From Gammaproteobacteria bacterium (GTDB lineage Bacteria > Pseudomonadota > Gammaproteobacteria > Nevskiales > Nevskiaceae): a stretch of 41,188 nt of DNA. The position numbers and the translations under genes were made by a program. Shown in pieces: positions 26,639-34,272 of this stretch (position 1 is its first letter; every line of letters begins with the position of its first letter). The stretch covers positions 1 through 41,188 of the forward strand of contig JACPFV010000026.1 of assembly GCA_016182805.1 (NCBI GenBank), in the 5' to 3' direction. The notes under the pieces are model-generated. The model did no database searches. It was not told the origin of the DNA and saw only the letters and a program-made list of their open reading frames with translations.

Positions 26639-26897
26639 ATACGATTTCAGCAAGGCGAAGCGCGCCAAGGACGTGCCGCATCTGGCGAAGCTGCAAGCCG
26701 CGATGAAGGGCAAAACCCGCATCACGATCATGTTGGATGACGACATCATCGAAGCCTTCCGCAAGAAAGCGGAGGCGCAGGGCACCGGCTACCAGACGGA
26801 AATCAACCGCGTCTTGCGCAGCTATCTCAGCAAGGGCGACGAGACACTTGAGCGCACGCTGCGCCGTGTGATCCGCGAAGAGCTGCACGCGAACTGA
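26628..26897 (+). CDS. brnA: BrnA-type antitoxin
   Basis: 89 residues, intact. The N-terminal part is charged (MRDEYDFSKAKRAKDV); a ribbon-helix-helix-like DNA-binding region follows at about 33-67 (RITIMLDDDIIEAFRKKAEAQGTGYQTEINRVLRSYL). BrnA neutralises BrnT and represses the operon. With its toxin broken it would be an orphan antitoxin. Confidence 0.85.
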   Translation: MRDEYDFSKAKRAKDVPHLAKLQAAMKGKTRITIMLDDDIIEAFRKKAEAQGTGYQTEINRVLRSYLSKGDETLERTLRRVIREELHAN

Positions 26898-26983
26898 TAC
26901 AGCGAGCCGGCTCCGATTTCTCGTGCGAAAGGCCCGCATCAGGTCGGGCCACTTCCCGGTTCGCTTTCGCTCGCCGGTTGACA

Positions 26984-27018
26984 GCGCCAGTCATGGCGCT
27001 GCGCGCCATGACTGGCGC
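26984..27018. repeat. 35-nt perfect palindrome
   Basis: Two 16-nt arms (GCGCCAGTCATGGCGC and its exact complement) around a TGC centre. There is no T-run. It lies between brnA and the tRNA terminator, inside the tRNA-Lys repeat pair. The gap 26898-27084 holds only this, the terminator and no gene. Confidence 0.8.
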
Positions 27019-27027
27019 ACCAACAAA

Positions 27028-27051
27028 AAACCCCGCTGGGATGCGGGGTTT
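27028..27051 (-). terminator. Rho-independent terminator of the tRNA pair
   Basis: Stem AAACCCCGC / GCGGGGTTT with a 6-nt loop; read on the minus strand it ends in a TTTTTT run. It lies 33 bp past the tRNA-Lys 3' end. Confidence 0.85.
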
Positions 27052-27084
27052 CAGGACTACATTGGACGATGTTCAACCTAGATA

Positions 27085-27105
27085 TGGTGGGTCGTGTAGG
27101 ACTCG
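27085..27105 (-). repeat. tRNA-Lys 3' end, proximal copy of the direct repeat
   Basis: The part of tRNA-Lys (CCA through the T-arm) that is duplicated at 26267-26287. See that entry. Confidence 0.75.
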
Positions 27106-27160
27106 AACCTACAACCTACGGATTAAGAGTCCGCAGCTCTACCAATTGAGCTAACGACCC
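27085..27160 (-). tRNA. tRNA-Lys (anticodon CTT)
   Basis: 76 nt with the CCA encoded. The acceptor stem GGGTCGT pairs with ACGACCC; the D-arm, anticodon loop CTCTTAA (anticodon CTT) and GTTCGAGTC T-loop are all in place. It is the second gene of a tRNA-His/tRNA-Lys transcript. Its 3' end appears to have been used as an integration site. Confidence 0.96.
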
Positions 27161-27201
27161 AAACTCGCTTCAAGACGGCACTGTAGCGCCGGCTGTCGAA
27201 A

Positions 27202-27279
27202 TGGGGTGACCGAGGGGACTCGAACCCCCGACAACCGGAATCACAATCCGGGACTCTAACCAACTGAGCTACGGTCACC
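27202..27279 (-). tRNA. tRNA-His (anticodon GTG)
   Basis: 78 nt with CCA. The extra 5' G (G-1) pairs with C73 as in bacterial tRNA-His; the stem GTGACCG pairs with CGGTCAC; the loop TTGTGAT gives anticodon GTG. First gene of the tRNA pair, 41 nt before tRNA-Lys. Confidence 0.96.
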
Positions 27280-27315
27280 GTCGGGACCCCCGGACTACCC
27301 GTCCGAGGGGCGCGC

Positions 27316-27343
27316 ATAATAGCAGAATCGCGGCGAGGCTCAA
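27316..27343 (-). promoter_or_regulatory. Promoter of the tRNA-His/tRNA-Lys transcript
   Basis: Minus strand TTGAGC (plus 27338-27343), 16-bp spacer, TATTAT (27316-27321), then the GC-rich stretch GCGCGCCCC before the start site. A GC-rich discriminator is the mark of stringently controlled stable-RNA promoters. tRNA-His begins about 36 nt after the -10. Confidence 0.75.
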
Positions 27344-27361
27344 CAGGTTTTTTCCGCTTTT

Positions 27362-28150
27362 TCAGGCCGCTTTCCGAGCTTGGCGGATGCGATCGCGGTC
27401 CTGTTCGTAGTCGCGCACCAAGGTGCCGAACGCGCGGTCCCAGATCGCCAGGAAGCCGGCGAAGTTGCCCTTGACGCGGGCGTGGTGGAAATCGTGGTGG
27501 ATGGCGCCGTCGGAACCCGGCAGCCAGCGCGTCGGCGACCAGCGGAAGTCGTAGCCGCAGTGGCCTTCGGCCGCCTCCCATTGCCGGAACGCGATCCACA
27601 CCCACAGCGTCGCATAGTGCGCACCGACCAGCGCGGGGCCGACCATGGCGAGCGTGCCGGTCAGCACGTACTCCACGGGGTGCATGTAGTGGCCGGTGAT
27701 GGCCCAGGGCGTGTAGATGCGGTGGTGGCGGCCGTGGACGTGCCGGAACAGCCAGCGCGTGTGCAGCGTCCGGTGCATCCAGTAGTACAGGAAGTCGTCC
27801 AGGTAGACGAACAACAGCCGTTGCCAGGCGACTTCGTGCCACGCCGGCCAGGGGCCGCCGTGGATCGGCGTCAGGCGGATCAGCGGCCAGGCGGCAACGA
27901 CGCCGAGCAGCATCCAGGCGTTGTTCACCAGCCAGGACCGGATCGACGGGCCGATCACGCCCTCGCGTTCCTTGCGGTTCTGGATCTTGCGCGCCCGCAG
28001 CGCCGCGGGATTGCGCGCCGCGATCCAGGTCATCGGGCCGGCGAACAGCAGGAACGCGGCCATGCCGATCAGCACGGTGGCGACCGGAAACGCCCAGAAC
28101 AAGGGGTCGCGGTACGCCTCCAGGGCGGCCTCGATCGGCGCGCCGGTCAT
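27362..28150 (-). CDS. Sterol desaturase / fatty acid hydroxylase family membrane protein
   Basis: 262 residues with four to five membrane helices. The three di-iron histidine clusters are HRTLH (126-130), HVHGRHH (137-143) and HHDFHH (218-223), with an added HYMHPVE at 154. These enzymes hydroxylate or desaturate lipids, carotenoids or sterols with O2. The substrate is unknown. The start at 28150 overlaps the stop of the small lipoprotein gene (ATGA), so the two are coupled. The C-terminus ends 18 bp before the tRNA promoter. Confidence 0.88.
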   Translation of the reverse strand: MTGAPIEAALEAYRDPLFWAFPVATVLIGMAAFLLFAGPMTWIAARNPAALRARKIQNRKEREGVIGPSIRSWLVNNAWMLLGVVAAWPLIRLTPIHGGPWPAWHEVAWQRLLFVYLDDFLYYWMHRTLHTRWLFRHVHGRHHRIYTPWAITGHYMHPVEYVLTGTLAMVGPALVGAHYATLWVWIAFRQWEAAEGHCGYDFRWSPTRWLPGSDGAIHHDFHHARVKGNFAGFLAIWDRAFGTLVRDYEQDRDRIRQARKAA

Positions 28151-28422
28151 CTTCCGGCGGTCTCCCGCTCCAGCACCTGCCGCGCCTTCTCCACCTCGGC
28201 GAAACAGGCATCGGTCTCGCCGGACACGCGCCGGTGCTCGGCGCTGGACAGGCGCTGCGCCGCCTCGACGATGCGATTGACCTTGTCCACGTCGGTGGTC
28301 TTGCTGCGCGCCTCGTTGATTTCCGCTTCCGTTTGCGCGATCTGCTTGGCGCAGCGCGCCGAAGGATCGCAGGCGGACAGCGGCAGCAGCAGCGCGACGA
28401 ACAGGACGTTGATGGCTCTCAC
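28147..28422 (-). CDS. Small lipoprotein of unknown function
   Basis: 91 residues from the GTG at 28422, which has GGGGGA in front of it and begins a clean lipoprotein signal (INVLFVALLLPLSAC, lipobox LSAC). An ATG at 28452 is in frame, but it lies only a few bases past a possible TAGAAT -10 box (28451-28456) and would spoil the signal. The mature part is a short, charged, coiled-coil-like protein (QIAQTEAEINEARSKTTDVDKVNRIVEAAQRL) with three Cys counting the lipidated one. No family is recognised. Confidence 0.72.
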   Translation of the reverse strand: MRAINVLFVALLLPLSACDPSARCAKQIAQTEAEINEARSKTTDVDKVNRIVEAAQRLSSAEHRRVSGETDACFAEVEKARQVLERETAGR

Positions 28423-28461
28423 GGAGGTCCCCCCAGACCAGGAAAATTTCATTCTATTGCA

Positions 28462-29607
28462 TCAATCGAGCGTGCGCCGGAAACGCCGCAGCCCCAGCCC
28501 CAGCACGGCCAGCGTGAAAGCCGCCAGGGGCCAGAGGTAATGCCAGACCTCAACGATCCCGTGCCCCTTCAGGACGATGCCGCGCACCAGCCGCAGGAAG
28601 TGGGTCAGCGGCAGGACTTCGCCCAGCGCCTGCGCCCAGCCCGGCATGCCGCGGTACGGAAACATGAAGCCCGACAGCAGAATCGACGGCAGGAAGAAGA
28701 AGAAGCTCATCTGCATCGCCTGGGTCTGGTTGCGGGCCAGGCTGGAGAACGTGATGCCGACGGTGAGGTTGGCCAGGATGAACGGCAGCACGCAAGCCAG
28801 CAGCAGCCAGACGCTGCCGACCATCGGCACGCCGAACGCGTAGCGCGCCGCGAGCAGGATCACCAGCACCTGCACGTAGCCGACGAGCACGAATGGCAGG
28901 ATCTTGCCGAGCATGACCTCCAGCGGGCGCACCGGCATGGCGAGCAGGTTTTCCATGGTGCCGCGCTCCAGCTCCCGGGTCATGGCGAGCGCGGTCATGA
29001 TGATCATGGTCATGGTCAGGATCACGCCCATCAGGCCGGGCACGATGTTGTACTGGGTGATCCCCTCGGCGTTGTAGCGGCGGTGCAGGCGCAGCTCGAA
29101 CGGCGGCGGGCGCGAGTCGAGGCCGGCCAGCGCGCCGCCGAGGTCGCGGCGCAAGGCGCCGTCGGCCAGCTCGCGCACCGCCGCCAGCGCATTGCCGGTG
29201 GCGGCCGGGTCGGTGGCGTCGGCTTCCAGCAGCAGCGCCGGCCGCTCGCCGCGGATCAGCCGGCGGCTGAAGTCGGACGGGATGTGCAGCAGGAACTGAA
29301 CCTGCCCGAGCCGCAGCAGCCGCTCGCCTTCGGCCACGCTGGCCGGCGTCGCCGTGACGCGGAAGTAGCCGGAGGTCTCCATCGCCGCGACCAGGCTGCG
29401 CGAGAACGGCGTCGCCTCGCCGGCGGCGACCGCGGTCGGCAGGTGCTTGGGATCGGCGTTGATCGCGAATCCGAACAGCACGAGCTGGATCAGCGGAATG
29501 CCGACCATCATGGCGAAGGTCAGGCGGTCGCGGCGCATCTGCACGAACTCCTTGTGCGCGATGGCGGCCAACCGCACCCACGAGAACCCTTCCCGCCGCG
29601 CCGTCAC
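28462..29607 (-). CDS. ABC-2 type exporter permease
   Basis: 381 residues. One N-terminal helix (LTFAMMVGIPLIQLVLFGFAI), a large outer loop (about 50-175), then five C-terminal helices, as in YhhJ/YbhR-type half-transporters. The motifs ALAMTRELERGTMENLLAMPVRPLEVMLGK and PSILLSGFMFPYRGMP are hallmarks of this group. It starts at a GTG overlapping the ATPase stop (GTGA). Together with the ATPase and the HlyD-type adaptor it should form an exporter of unknown substrate. Confidence 0.92.
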   Translation of the reverse strand: MTARREGFSWVRLAAIAHKEFVQMRRDRLTFAMMVGIPLIQLVLFGFAINADPKHLPTAVAAGEATPFSRSLVAAMETSGYFRVTATPASVAEGERLLRLGQVQFLLHIPSDFSRRLIRGERPALLLEADATDPAATGNALAAVRELADGALRRDLGGALAGLDSRPPPFELRLHRRYNAEGITQYNIVPGLMGVILTMTMIIMTALAMTRELERGTMENLLAMPVRPLEVMLGKILPFVLVGYVQVLVILLAARYAFGVPMVGSVWLLLACVLPFILANLTVGITFSSLARNQTQAMQMSFFFFLPSILLSGFMFPYRGMPGWAQALGEVLPLTHFLRLVRGIVLKGHGIVEVWHYLWPLAAFTLAVLGLGLRRFRRTLD

Positions 29608-30527
29608 GACAGGCGCTCTCCCGCCTGCTGCATCAGGTGGATGAACACGTCCTCCAGCCGCGGCACGTCGGCGAACCACTCCAGCCCGACGCGCGCGCGA
29701 AACGGCGCGAGCTGCGCGTCCAGCGTGGCCGCGTCGGTGCCGCCGACATGAAGCCGATTGCCGAACGGAACCACCTGCCGCGCCGCGGGCAGCGCGCGCA
29801 GCTCCGCCGCCAGCGCGGCGAGGCCTGGCCCGGTCACGGTCCAGGTGCGCAGGCCGCTGCGCGCGACCAGGTCCGCCGGCGTGCCCTGCTCCAGCAGCCG
29901 GCCGTAGGCGATGTAGGCCAGCCGGTTGCAGCGTTCGGCCTCGTCCATGTAGTGGGTGGACACCAGCACGGTGATGCCCTGCCCGGCCAGATCGTGGATC
30001 TCCTCCCAGAACTCGCGCCGCGCGTTCGGGTCGACGCCGGCGGTCGGCTCGTCCAGCAGCAGGAGCTGCGGCTCGTGCAGCAGGCTGGCCGCCAGCGCCA
30101 GGCGCTGCTTCCAGCCGCCGGACAGGGTGCCGGCGAGCTGCTCCTGGCGCGCTGCGAGGCCCAGGCGGCGCAAGGCGGCGTCGACCCGCTCGGCACGCCG
30201 GTCCAGGCCGTAGACGCGCGCGACGAACTCCAGGTTCTCGCGGATCGACAGGTCCTCGTAGTAGCTGAAGCGCTGCGTCATGTAGCCGACGCTCCGCTTC
30301 ACCGCGGCGGCCTCGCGCCGGATGTCGTAGCCCAGGCAGCGACCATCGCCCTCGTCGGGCGTGAGCAGGCCGCACAGCATGCGGATCGAGGTGGTCTTGC
30401 CGCTGCCGTTGGGGCCGAGGAAGCCGAAGATCTCGCCGCGCCGCACCGTCATATCGAGCCGGTCCACCACGCGCCGGCCGCCGAAGGACTTGCTGAGCCC
30501 CCGCACCTCGATGACGGGATCCGTCAC
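29604..30527 (-). CDS. ABC transporter ATPase (exporter)
   Basis: 307 residues from a GTG that overlaps the adaptor stop (GTGA). Walker A GPNGSGKTT, signature LSGGWKQRLALAASL, Walker B LLLLDEPTAGVDP, switch His in VLVSTHYMDEAERC. The C-terminal extension of about 80 residues after the ABC core is usual in the CcmA/DrrA exporter class. Works with the permease directly downstream. Confidence 0.94.
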   Translation of the reverse strand: MTDPVIEVRGLSKSFGGRRVVDRLDMTVRRGEIFGFLGPNGSGKTTSIRMLCGLLTPDEGDGRCLGYDIRREAAAVKRSVGYMTQRFSYYEDLSIRENLEFVARVYGLDRRAERVDAALRRLGLAARQEQLAGTLSGGWKQRLALAASLLHEPQLLLLDEPTAGVDPNARREFWEEIHDLAGQGITVLVSTHYMDEAERCNRLAYIAYGRLLEQGTPADLVARSGLRTWTVTGPGLAALAAELRALPAARQVVPFGNRLHVGGTDAATLDAQLAPFRARVGLEWFADVPRLEDVFIHLMQQAGERLS

Positions 30528-31474
30528 GGCGCCGGGACGACGTCCACCGGCTGGCCGGGATGCAGCTTGGCGGCGTCCGCGGCATCCAGGCCGGCCTCGG
30601 CGCGGAACACCAGCGTTTCGCGGCGCTCGCGGCTGTAGATCACGGGCGGCGTGTACTCCGCCTGGCCGGCGACGAAGCGGATGCGCGCCGGCACCGGCGC
30701 TGCGCAGCCGTCGCAATGCACCAGCACCGCGGCGCCGACCCGCATCCGCGCCAGCGCCGGCTCCGGCACGTAGAAGCGCACGATGCGGTTCTGCGGCGGC
30801 AGCAGGCTGACCACCGGGGCGCCGCCCGCGACCCATTCGCCGGCGCGGTAGTAGACGTCCTCGACCTCGGCCGCCTCCGGCGCCGCCACCGCCTTGTGTG
30901 CGTACGGCCAGGCGGCCTGCTCGAGCTGCGCCTGCGCCGCACGCACCTTGCCTTCGGCGGCGCGGATGGCGTCGCTGCGCGCAGCCAGCTCCGCGGTGCG
31001 CAACTGCGCGCCCAGCTCGACGACGCGCGCCTGCGCGCGCTCCAGCTCGGTCTGCGCCTGGTCGAGCTGCTCGGCGCTGGCCAGGCCGCGGCGCCGCAGG
31101 TCCTGCTGACGCTTCTCCTGCGCCTCGGCCAGTTGCAACTGGGCCTGCGCCTGCACGAGCTGGGCGCGGATCACGGCGATCTCCTCGGCGCGCTTGCCCT
31201 TGCGCAGATCGGCGAGCTGGGCCTGTGCAGTCTCCAGTTGCGCCTGCGCCTCGGCCATGGCCGCCTGCTCGCGCCCGCTTTCCAGCACGAACAGCGCGGC
31301 GCCCCGCTCCACGCGGTCGCCGCGGCGCACGTGCAGCTCCTGCAACTGCCCGGCGACCGGCGCCGCCACCCGCACGAACTCGCCCTCGACGTAGCCCAGG
31401 TAGCGGTCGCTGTCGGCCTGGCAGCCGGCCAGCGCCAGAACCAGCGCCCAGGCCGCGCGGCGCGGCGGGTCAGC
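30524..31474 (-). CDS. HlyD-type periplasmic adaptor, start unclear
   Basis: About 310 residues. The order is a lipoprotein-like leader (RRAAWALVLALAGC, lipobox LAGC), a biotinyl-lipoyl-like half (YVEGEFVRVAAPVAGQLQELHVRRGDRV), a long alpha-hairpin coiled coil (about 75-180), the second lipoyl half and a beta-barrel part. It would link the ABC pair to an outer-membrane channel. There is no ATG, GTG or TTG in frame in front of the leader; the nearest is far upstream at 31651, deep inside nlpD. The first in-frame CTG is at 31444, but it would leave a very short leader. The given start is simply the first codons after the nlpD stop region. Confidence 0.82.
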   Translation of the reverse strand, partial: ADPPRRAAWALVLALAGCQADSDRYLGYVEGEFVRVAAPVAGQLQELHVRRGDRVERGAALFVLESGREQAAMAEAQAQLETAQAQLADLRKGKRAEEIAVIRAQLVQAQAQLQLAEAQEKRQQDLRRRGLASAEQLDQAQTELERAQARVVELGAQLRTAELAARSDAIRAAEGKVRAAQAQLEQAAWPYAHKAVAAPEAAEVEDVYYRAGEWVAGGAPVVSLLPPQNRIVRFYVPEPALARMRVGAAVLVHCDGCAAPVPARIRFVAGQAEYTPPVIYSRERRETLVFRAEAGLDAADAAKLHPGQPVDVVPAP

Positions 31475-32207
31475 GCGGCGGCAGCAGAGCCAGCGGGTCC
31501 ACCGGCTTGCCGCGCTCGCGGATCTCGAAATGCAGCAGGGGCTTCTGCTCGCGGCCGACGCCCAGCTCGGCGATCGGCTGGTTGGCGGCGACGGTCTCGC
31601 CTTCCTGGACCAGGCGCCTGCGGTTGTAGCCGTACGCGGACAGGTAAACATCGTCGTGCTTGATGATGATCAGTTCGCCGTAGCCCTTGAGGGCGCTGCC
31701 ACTGTAAACGACCTTGCCCGGTCCCGCCGCCATCACCGGCTGTCCCAGGGCGCCGGCGATGTCGATGCCGTTGGACACGCCGCCCGGCGCGAAGGACTTG
31801 GCGATGTCGCCCTGCGCCGGCCACTGCCACTGGAAGTCGGCGCGGCGCTCGACCGCCCGCGGCGCGGCGGCGACGGTCGCACGCGGGCCGGCGGCCGGAG
31901 CCTGCGCCGGCGGCGCCAGGCGCAGCACGTCGCCCGGGCGGATCACACCCTCGCGCTCGATGCCGTTCCACGCCGCCAGGTCGTCGGGCGCCAGCGCATG
32001 GCGGCGCGCGACCGAGTACAGGGTATCGCCCTCCTGCACGACGTATTCCCCGGCGCCGGCGGTACGCCGCGTCTCGTCGAACGGCCAGGACGACATCGGC
32101 GCACGCTCCGGATGGGCCCAGCGCATGGCTTCCGCGCAGCCGCCGAGCAACAGCGCCGCGGCCGCCGCGGCGAGGCCCGTCCGCAGACGCCGGCCCGGGT
32201 CCGTCAT
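31470..32207 (-). CDS. nlpD: NlpD-type lipoprotein, LysM plus LytM/M23-like domain
   Basis: 245 residues. Signal with lipobox LGGC (Cys24), a LysM peptidoglycan-binding domain (about 54-98, EYVVQEGDTLYSVARRH) and a C-terminal M23-like domain (about 125-245). The catalytic His of HxGIDI is Asn146 (SNGIDIAG), as in E. coli NlpD, so it should act as an activator of amidases in cell separation and not as a peptidase. It overlaps yqaA upstream (ATGA) and the HlyD-type frame downstream. rpoS, often the next gene, is not present. Confidence 0.92.
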   Translation of the reverse strand: MTDPGRRLRTGLAAAAAALLLGGCAEAMRWAHPERAPMSSWPFDETRRTAGAGEYVVQEGDTLYSVARRHALAPDDLAAWNGIEREGVIRPGDVLRLAPPAQAPAAGPRATVAAAPRAVERRADFQWQWPAQGDIAKSFAPGGVSNGIDIAGALGQPVMAAGPGKVVYSGSALKGYGELIIIKHDDVYLSAYGYNRRRLVQEGETVAANQPIAELGVGREQKPLLHFEIRERGKPVDPLALLPPR

Positions 32208-32818
32208 TGCGCGCCGCTGGCTCCCGCGCGGCGCCGGAGCAGGAACCAGGCGGCGAAGGCGACCAGCCCGATCACGACCGCGATGGCGACCTCGTGGGTG
32301 TAGGCGCGCACCAGTTGCACCGCCGGCTCGCCGAAGTAATAGCCCAGGGCCACCAGCACGGCGCACCACAGGCCGGCGCCGAGCGCGGTAATCAGCAGGA
32401 ACGGCGCCCAGGCCATGCCGAACACGCCGGCCGGCAGCGAAATCAGGTGCCGGATCACCGGCAGCAGGCGCCCGACGAAGGTCGCCATGTACGCGTTGCG
32501 CAGGAACAGGGCCTCCGCCTCGTGGTACTTGCGCGCGTCGATCAGCAGGTACTTGCCGTAGCGCAGCAGGAAAGCGCGGCCGACGTATTCGCCCAGCAGG
32601 TAATTGGCGCTGGCGCCGAGCACCGAGCCGAGCATGCCGGCGACGGCGGCGAGCACCGGGTCCAGGCTGCCGGCGCGCGCCAGATAGCCGGCGGGAATCA
32701 TCACCAGCTCGGACGGCACCGGGAACAGGCTGGACTCCAGCGCCATCAGGAACACGATCTCGACATAGCCGAGTCCGCCGTACAGGTCGGCCAGCCAGAG
32801 CTGGAACGACTCGACCAC
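32204..32818 (-). CDS. DedA/YqaA family membrane protein
   Basis: 204 residues from a GTG that shares one base with the pcm stop (TAGTG). About five hydrophobic helices. DedA marks are LESSLFPVPSELVMIPAGYLA near the N-terminus, GSVLGASANYLLGEYVGR and the GRLLPVIRHLISLPAGVFGM loop with its conserved Arg and Pro. Members work in lipid carrier recycling and proton balance at the inner membrane. In many relatives this gene sits between pcm and nlpD, as it does here. Confidence 0.9.
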   Translation of the reverse strand: MVESFQLWLADLYGGLGYVEIVFLMALESSLFPVPSELVMIPAGYLARAGSLDPVLAAVAGMLGSVLGASANYLLGEYVGRAFLLRYGKYLLIDARKYHEAEALFLRNAYMATFVGRLLPVIRHLISLPAGVFGMAWAPFLLITALGAGLWCAVLVALGYYFGEPAVQLVRAYTHEVAIAVVIGLVAFAAWFLLRRRAGASGAQ

Positions 32819-33483
32819 TAGGCGCGCCCCGCCAGCAGCGGCACGAAGCTGACGTCGCACAGGTCGTGCGATTCGTAGCCGGTCGCGGTGCGGCGCAGGC
32901 GCTTCAGCACCTGCGAGCCCGTCGGCCCCACCGGCACGATCAGGCGGCCGCCGACGCCCAACTGTTCGAGCAAGGCGTCGGGCACGCGCTCGGTCGCGGC
33001 GGTCACGAGGATGCCGTCGTACGGCGCGTACGACGGCCAGCCGTTGGCGCCGTCGGAATACGAGAACAGGATGTTCTGGTAGCCCAGCGCCGACAGCCGC
33101 CGGCGCGCGGTCTCCGACAGGTGCTTGATGCGCTCGACCGAGAACACCGCCGGCACCAGCTCGGCCAGCACCGCGGTCTGGTAGCCGCTGCCGGTGCCGA
33201 TCTCCAGCACCTTGCGCGGCACGCCGTCGCGCAGCAGCGCCTGGGTCATCAGGGCGACGATATACGGCTGCGAGATGGTCTGCGACAGGCCGATCGGCAG
33301 CGCGTTGTTCTCGTAGGCGCGGCTCTTGAGCGCGTCGTCCAGGAACTCGTGGCGCGGGACCCGCTCCAGCGCGCCCAGCACGCGCTCGTCGGCAATGCCC
33401 CACTGCCGCAACTCGTCCAGCAGGCGCTTGCGCGCGGCGGCCGAGGCCATGCCCAGGCCTTGGGTGTGCGGGTGTGCGCGCAT
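32818..33483 (-). CDS. pcm: Protein-L-isoaspartate O-methyltransferase
   Basis: 221 residues. It repairs isoaspartyl residues by methylation with S-adenosylmethionine. The SAM motif is VLEIGTGSGYQTAVLAEL; the family block ENNALPIGLSQTISQPYIVALMTQAL precedes it. The ATG at 33483 shares a base with the surE stop (TGATG); the Met at residue 12 (MASAAARKR) is a less likely start. Confidence 0.95.
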   Translation of the reverse strand: MRAHPHTQGLGMASAAARKRLLDELRQWGIADERVLGALERVPRHEFLDDALKSRAYENNALPIGLSQTISQPYIVALMTQALLRDGVPRKVLEIGTGSGYQTAVLAELVPAVFSVERIKHLSETARRRLSALGYQNILFSYSDGANGWPSYAPYDGILVTAATERVPDALLEQLGVGGRLIVPVGPTGSQVLKRLRRTATGYESHDLCDVSFVPLLAGRA

Positions 33484-34229
33484 CAAAGCCCCTTGACCCA
33501 CTGGCCGACCTTGTCCAGGGCGGAATAACGGGTGAGGTCGATCAGGATCGGCGTGATCGAGACCGCGCCGTTGCTCACGGCGAAGAAATCGGTGCCCGGC
33601 CCGGCGTCCTGCTCCGCGCCGGCGCTGCCGACCCAGTAGATCTCGCGCCCGCGCGGATCGGTGGCCCGCACCACGCCCTCGGCGCGGTGGCGGTTGCCCA
33701 GGCGCGTGGCCTGGTAGCCGGTGAGCCGGTCGTACGGCACATCCGGCACGTTGACGTTGAGGATGGTGTCGCTCGGCAGCGGCTCGGTCTTGAGGCGCTC
33801 GACCAGGTTCACGGTCACGCGCGCGGCGGTCTCGTAGTGCTGCGGCGCCACGCCGACGCTGGACACGGCGATCGCGGGATAGCCGAGATTGCGGCCTTCC
33901 AGCGCCGCCGCCACGGTGCCGGAGTACAGCACGTCGTCGCCGAGGTTGGCGCCGGCGTTGATGCCGGACACGACCATGTCCGGCTTGTCCGGCACCAGTC
34001 CGGTCAGCGCCAGGTGCACGCAGTCGGTGGGCGTGCCGTCCACGCACATCACGCCGTCGCCGTTGCGCTGCACGCGCACCGGGTTGAGCAGGGTCAGGGA
34101 ATGGCTGGCGCCGCTGCGGTTGCGGTCCGGCGCGACCACCGTGACCGCGTAGCGCGCGCGCAGGTGCTCGAGCAGGCAGCGCAAGCCCGGCGCCTGGCAG
34201 CCGTCGTCGTTGGAAAGGAGGATGCGCAT
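33483..34229 (-). CDS. surE: 5'/3'-nucleotidase SurE
   Basis: 248 residues, full length. A metal-dependent phosphatase on nucleoside monophosphates and related compounds. The N-terminal [16 protein letters not shown] with the metal-binding Asp pair, the [25 protein letters not shown] core and the [11 protein letters not shown] block are all standard. First gene of the seven-gene overlapping chain that runs down to the ABC permease. Confidence 0.96.
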   Translation of the reverse strand: MRILLSNDDGCQAPGLRCLLEHLRARYAVTVVAPDRNRSGASHSLTLLNPVRVQRNGDGVMCVDGTPTDCVHLALTGLVPDKPDMVVSGINAGANLGDDVLYSGTVAAALEGRNLGYPAIAVSSVGVAPQHYETAARVTVNLVERLKTEPLPSDTILNVNVPDVPYDRLTGYQATRLGNRHRAEGVVRATDPRGREIYWVGSAGAEQDAGPGTDFFAVSNGAVSITPILIDLTRYSALDKVGQWVKGL

Positions 34230-34272
34230 AGGGAATGGGTCTTAGTGTACCTTGCGGCCAAAGACACTCGCC

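Noticed and set aside
26380-26706. The 108-codon frame as an intact BrnT
   Set aside because: After the central region the product no longer looks like BrnT, while the true ending is in the next frame and overlaps brnA as expected. It is read as a pseudogene.
20245-28150. One steroid or bile-acid pathway built from the BASS transporter, the SDR and the sterol-desaturase-family protein
   Set aside because: The desaturase gene is separated by the AraC-type gene, the tRNA-Lys island and two tRNAs, and all three families are too broad to fix a substrate.
28147-28452. ATG at 28452 as the start of the small lipoprotein
   Set aside because: It would put extra residues before the signal, lies on a possible -10 box and has no ribosome site. 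The GTG at 28422 fits better.
28462-31470. rpoS downstream of nlpD
   Set aside because: Searched for because it often follows nlpD. The frames there are clearly an HlyD-type adaptor and ABC exporter; no sigma factor is seen in the window.
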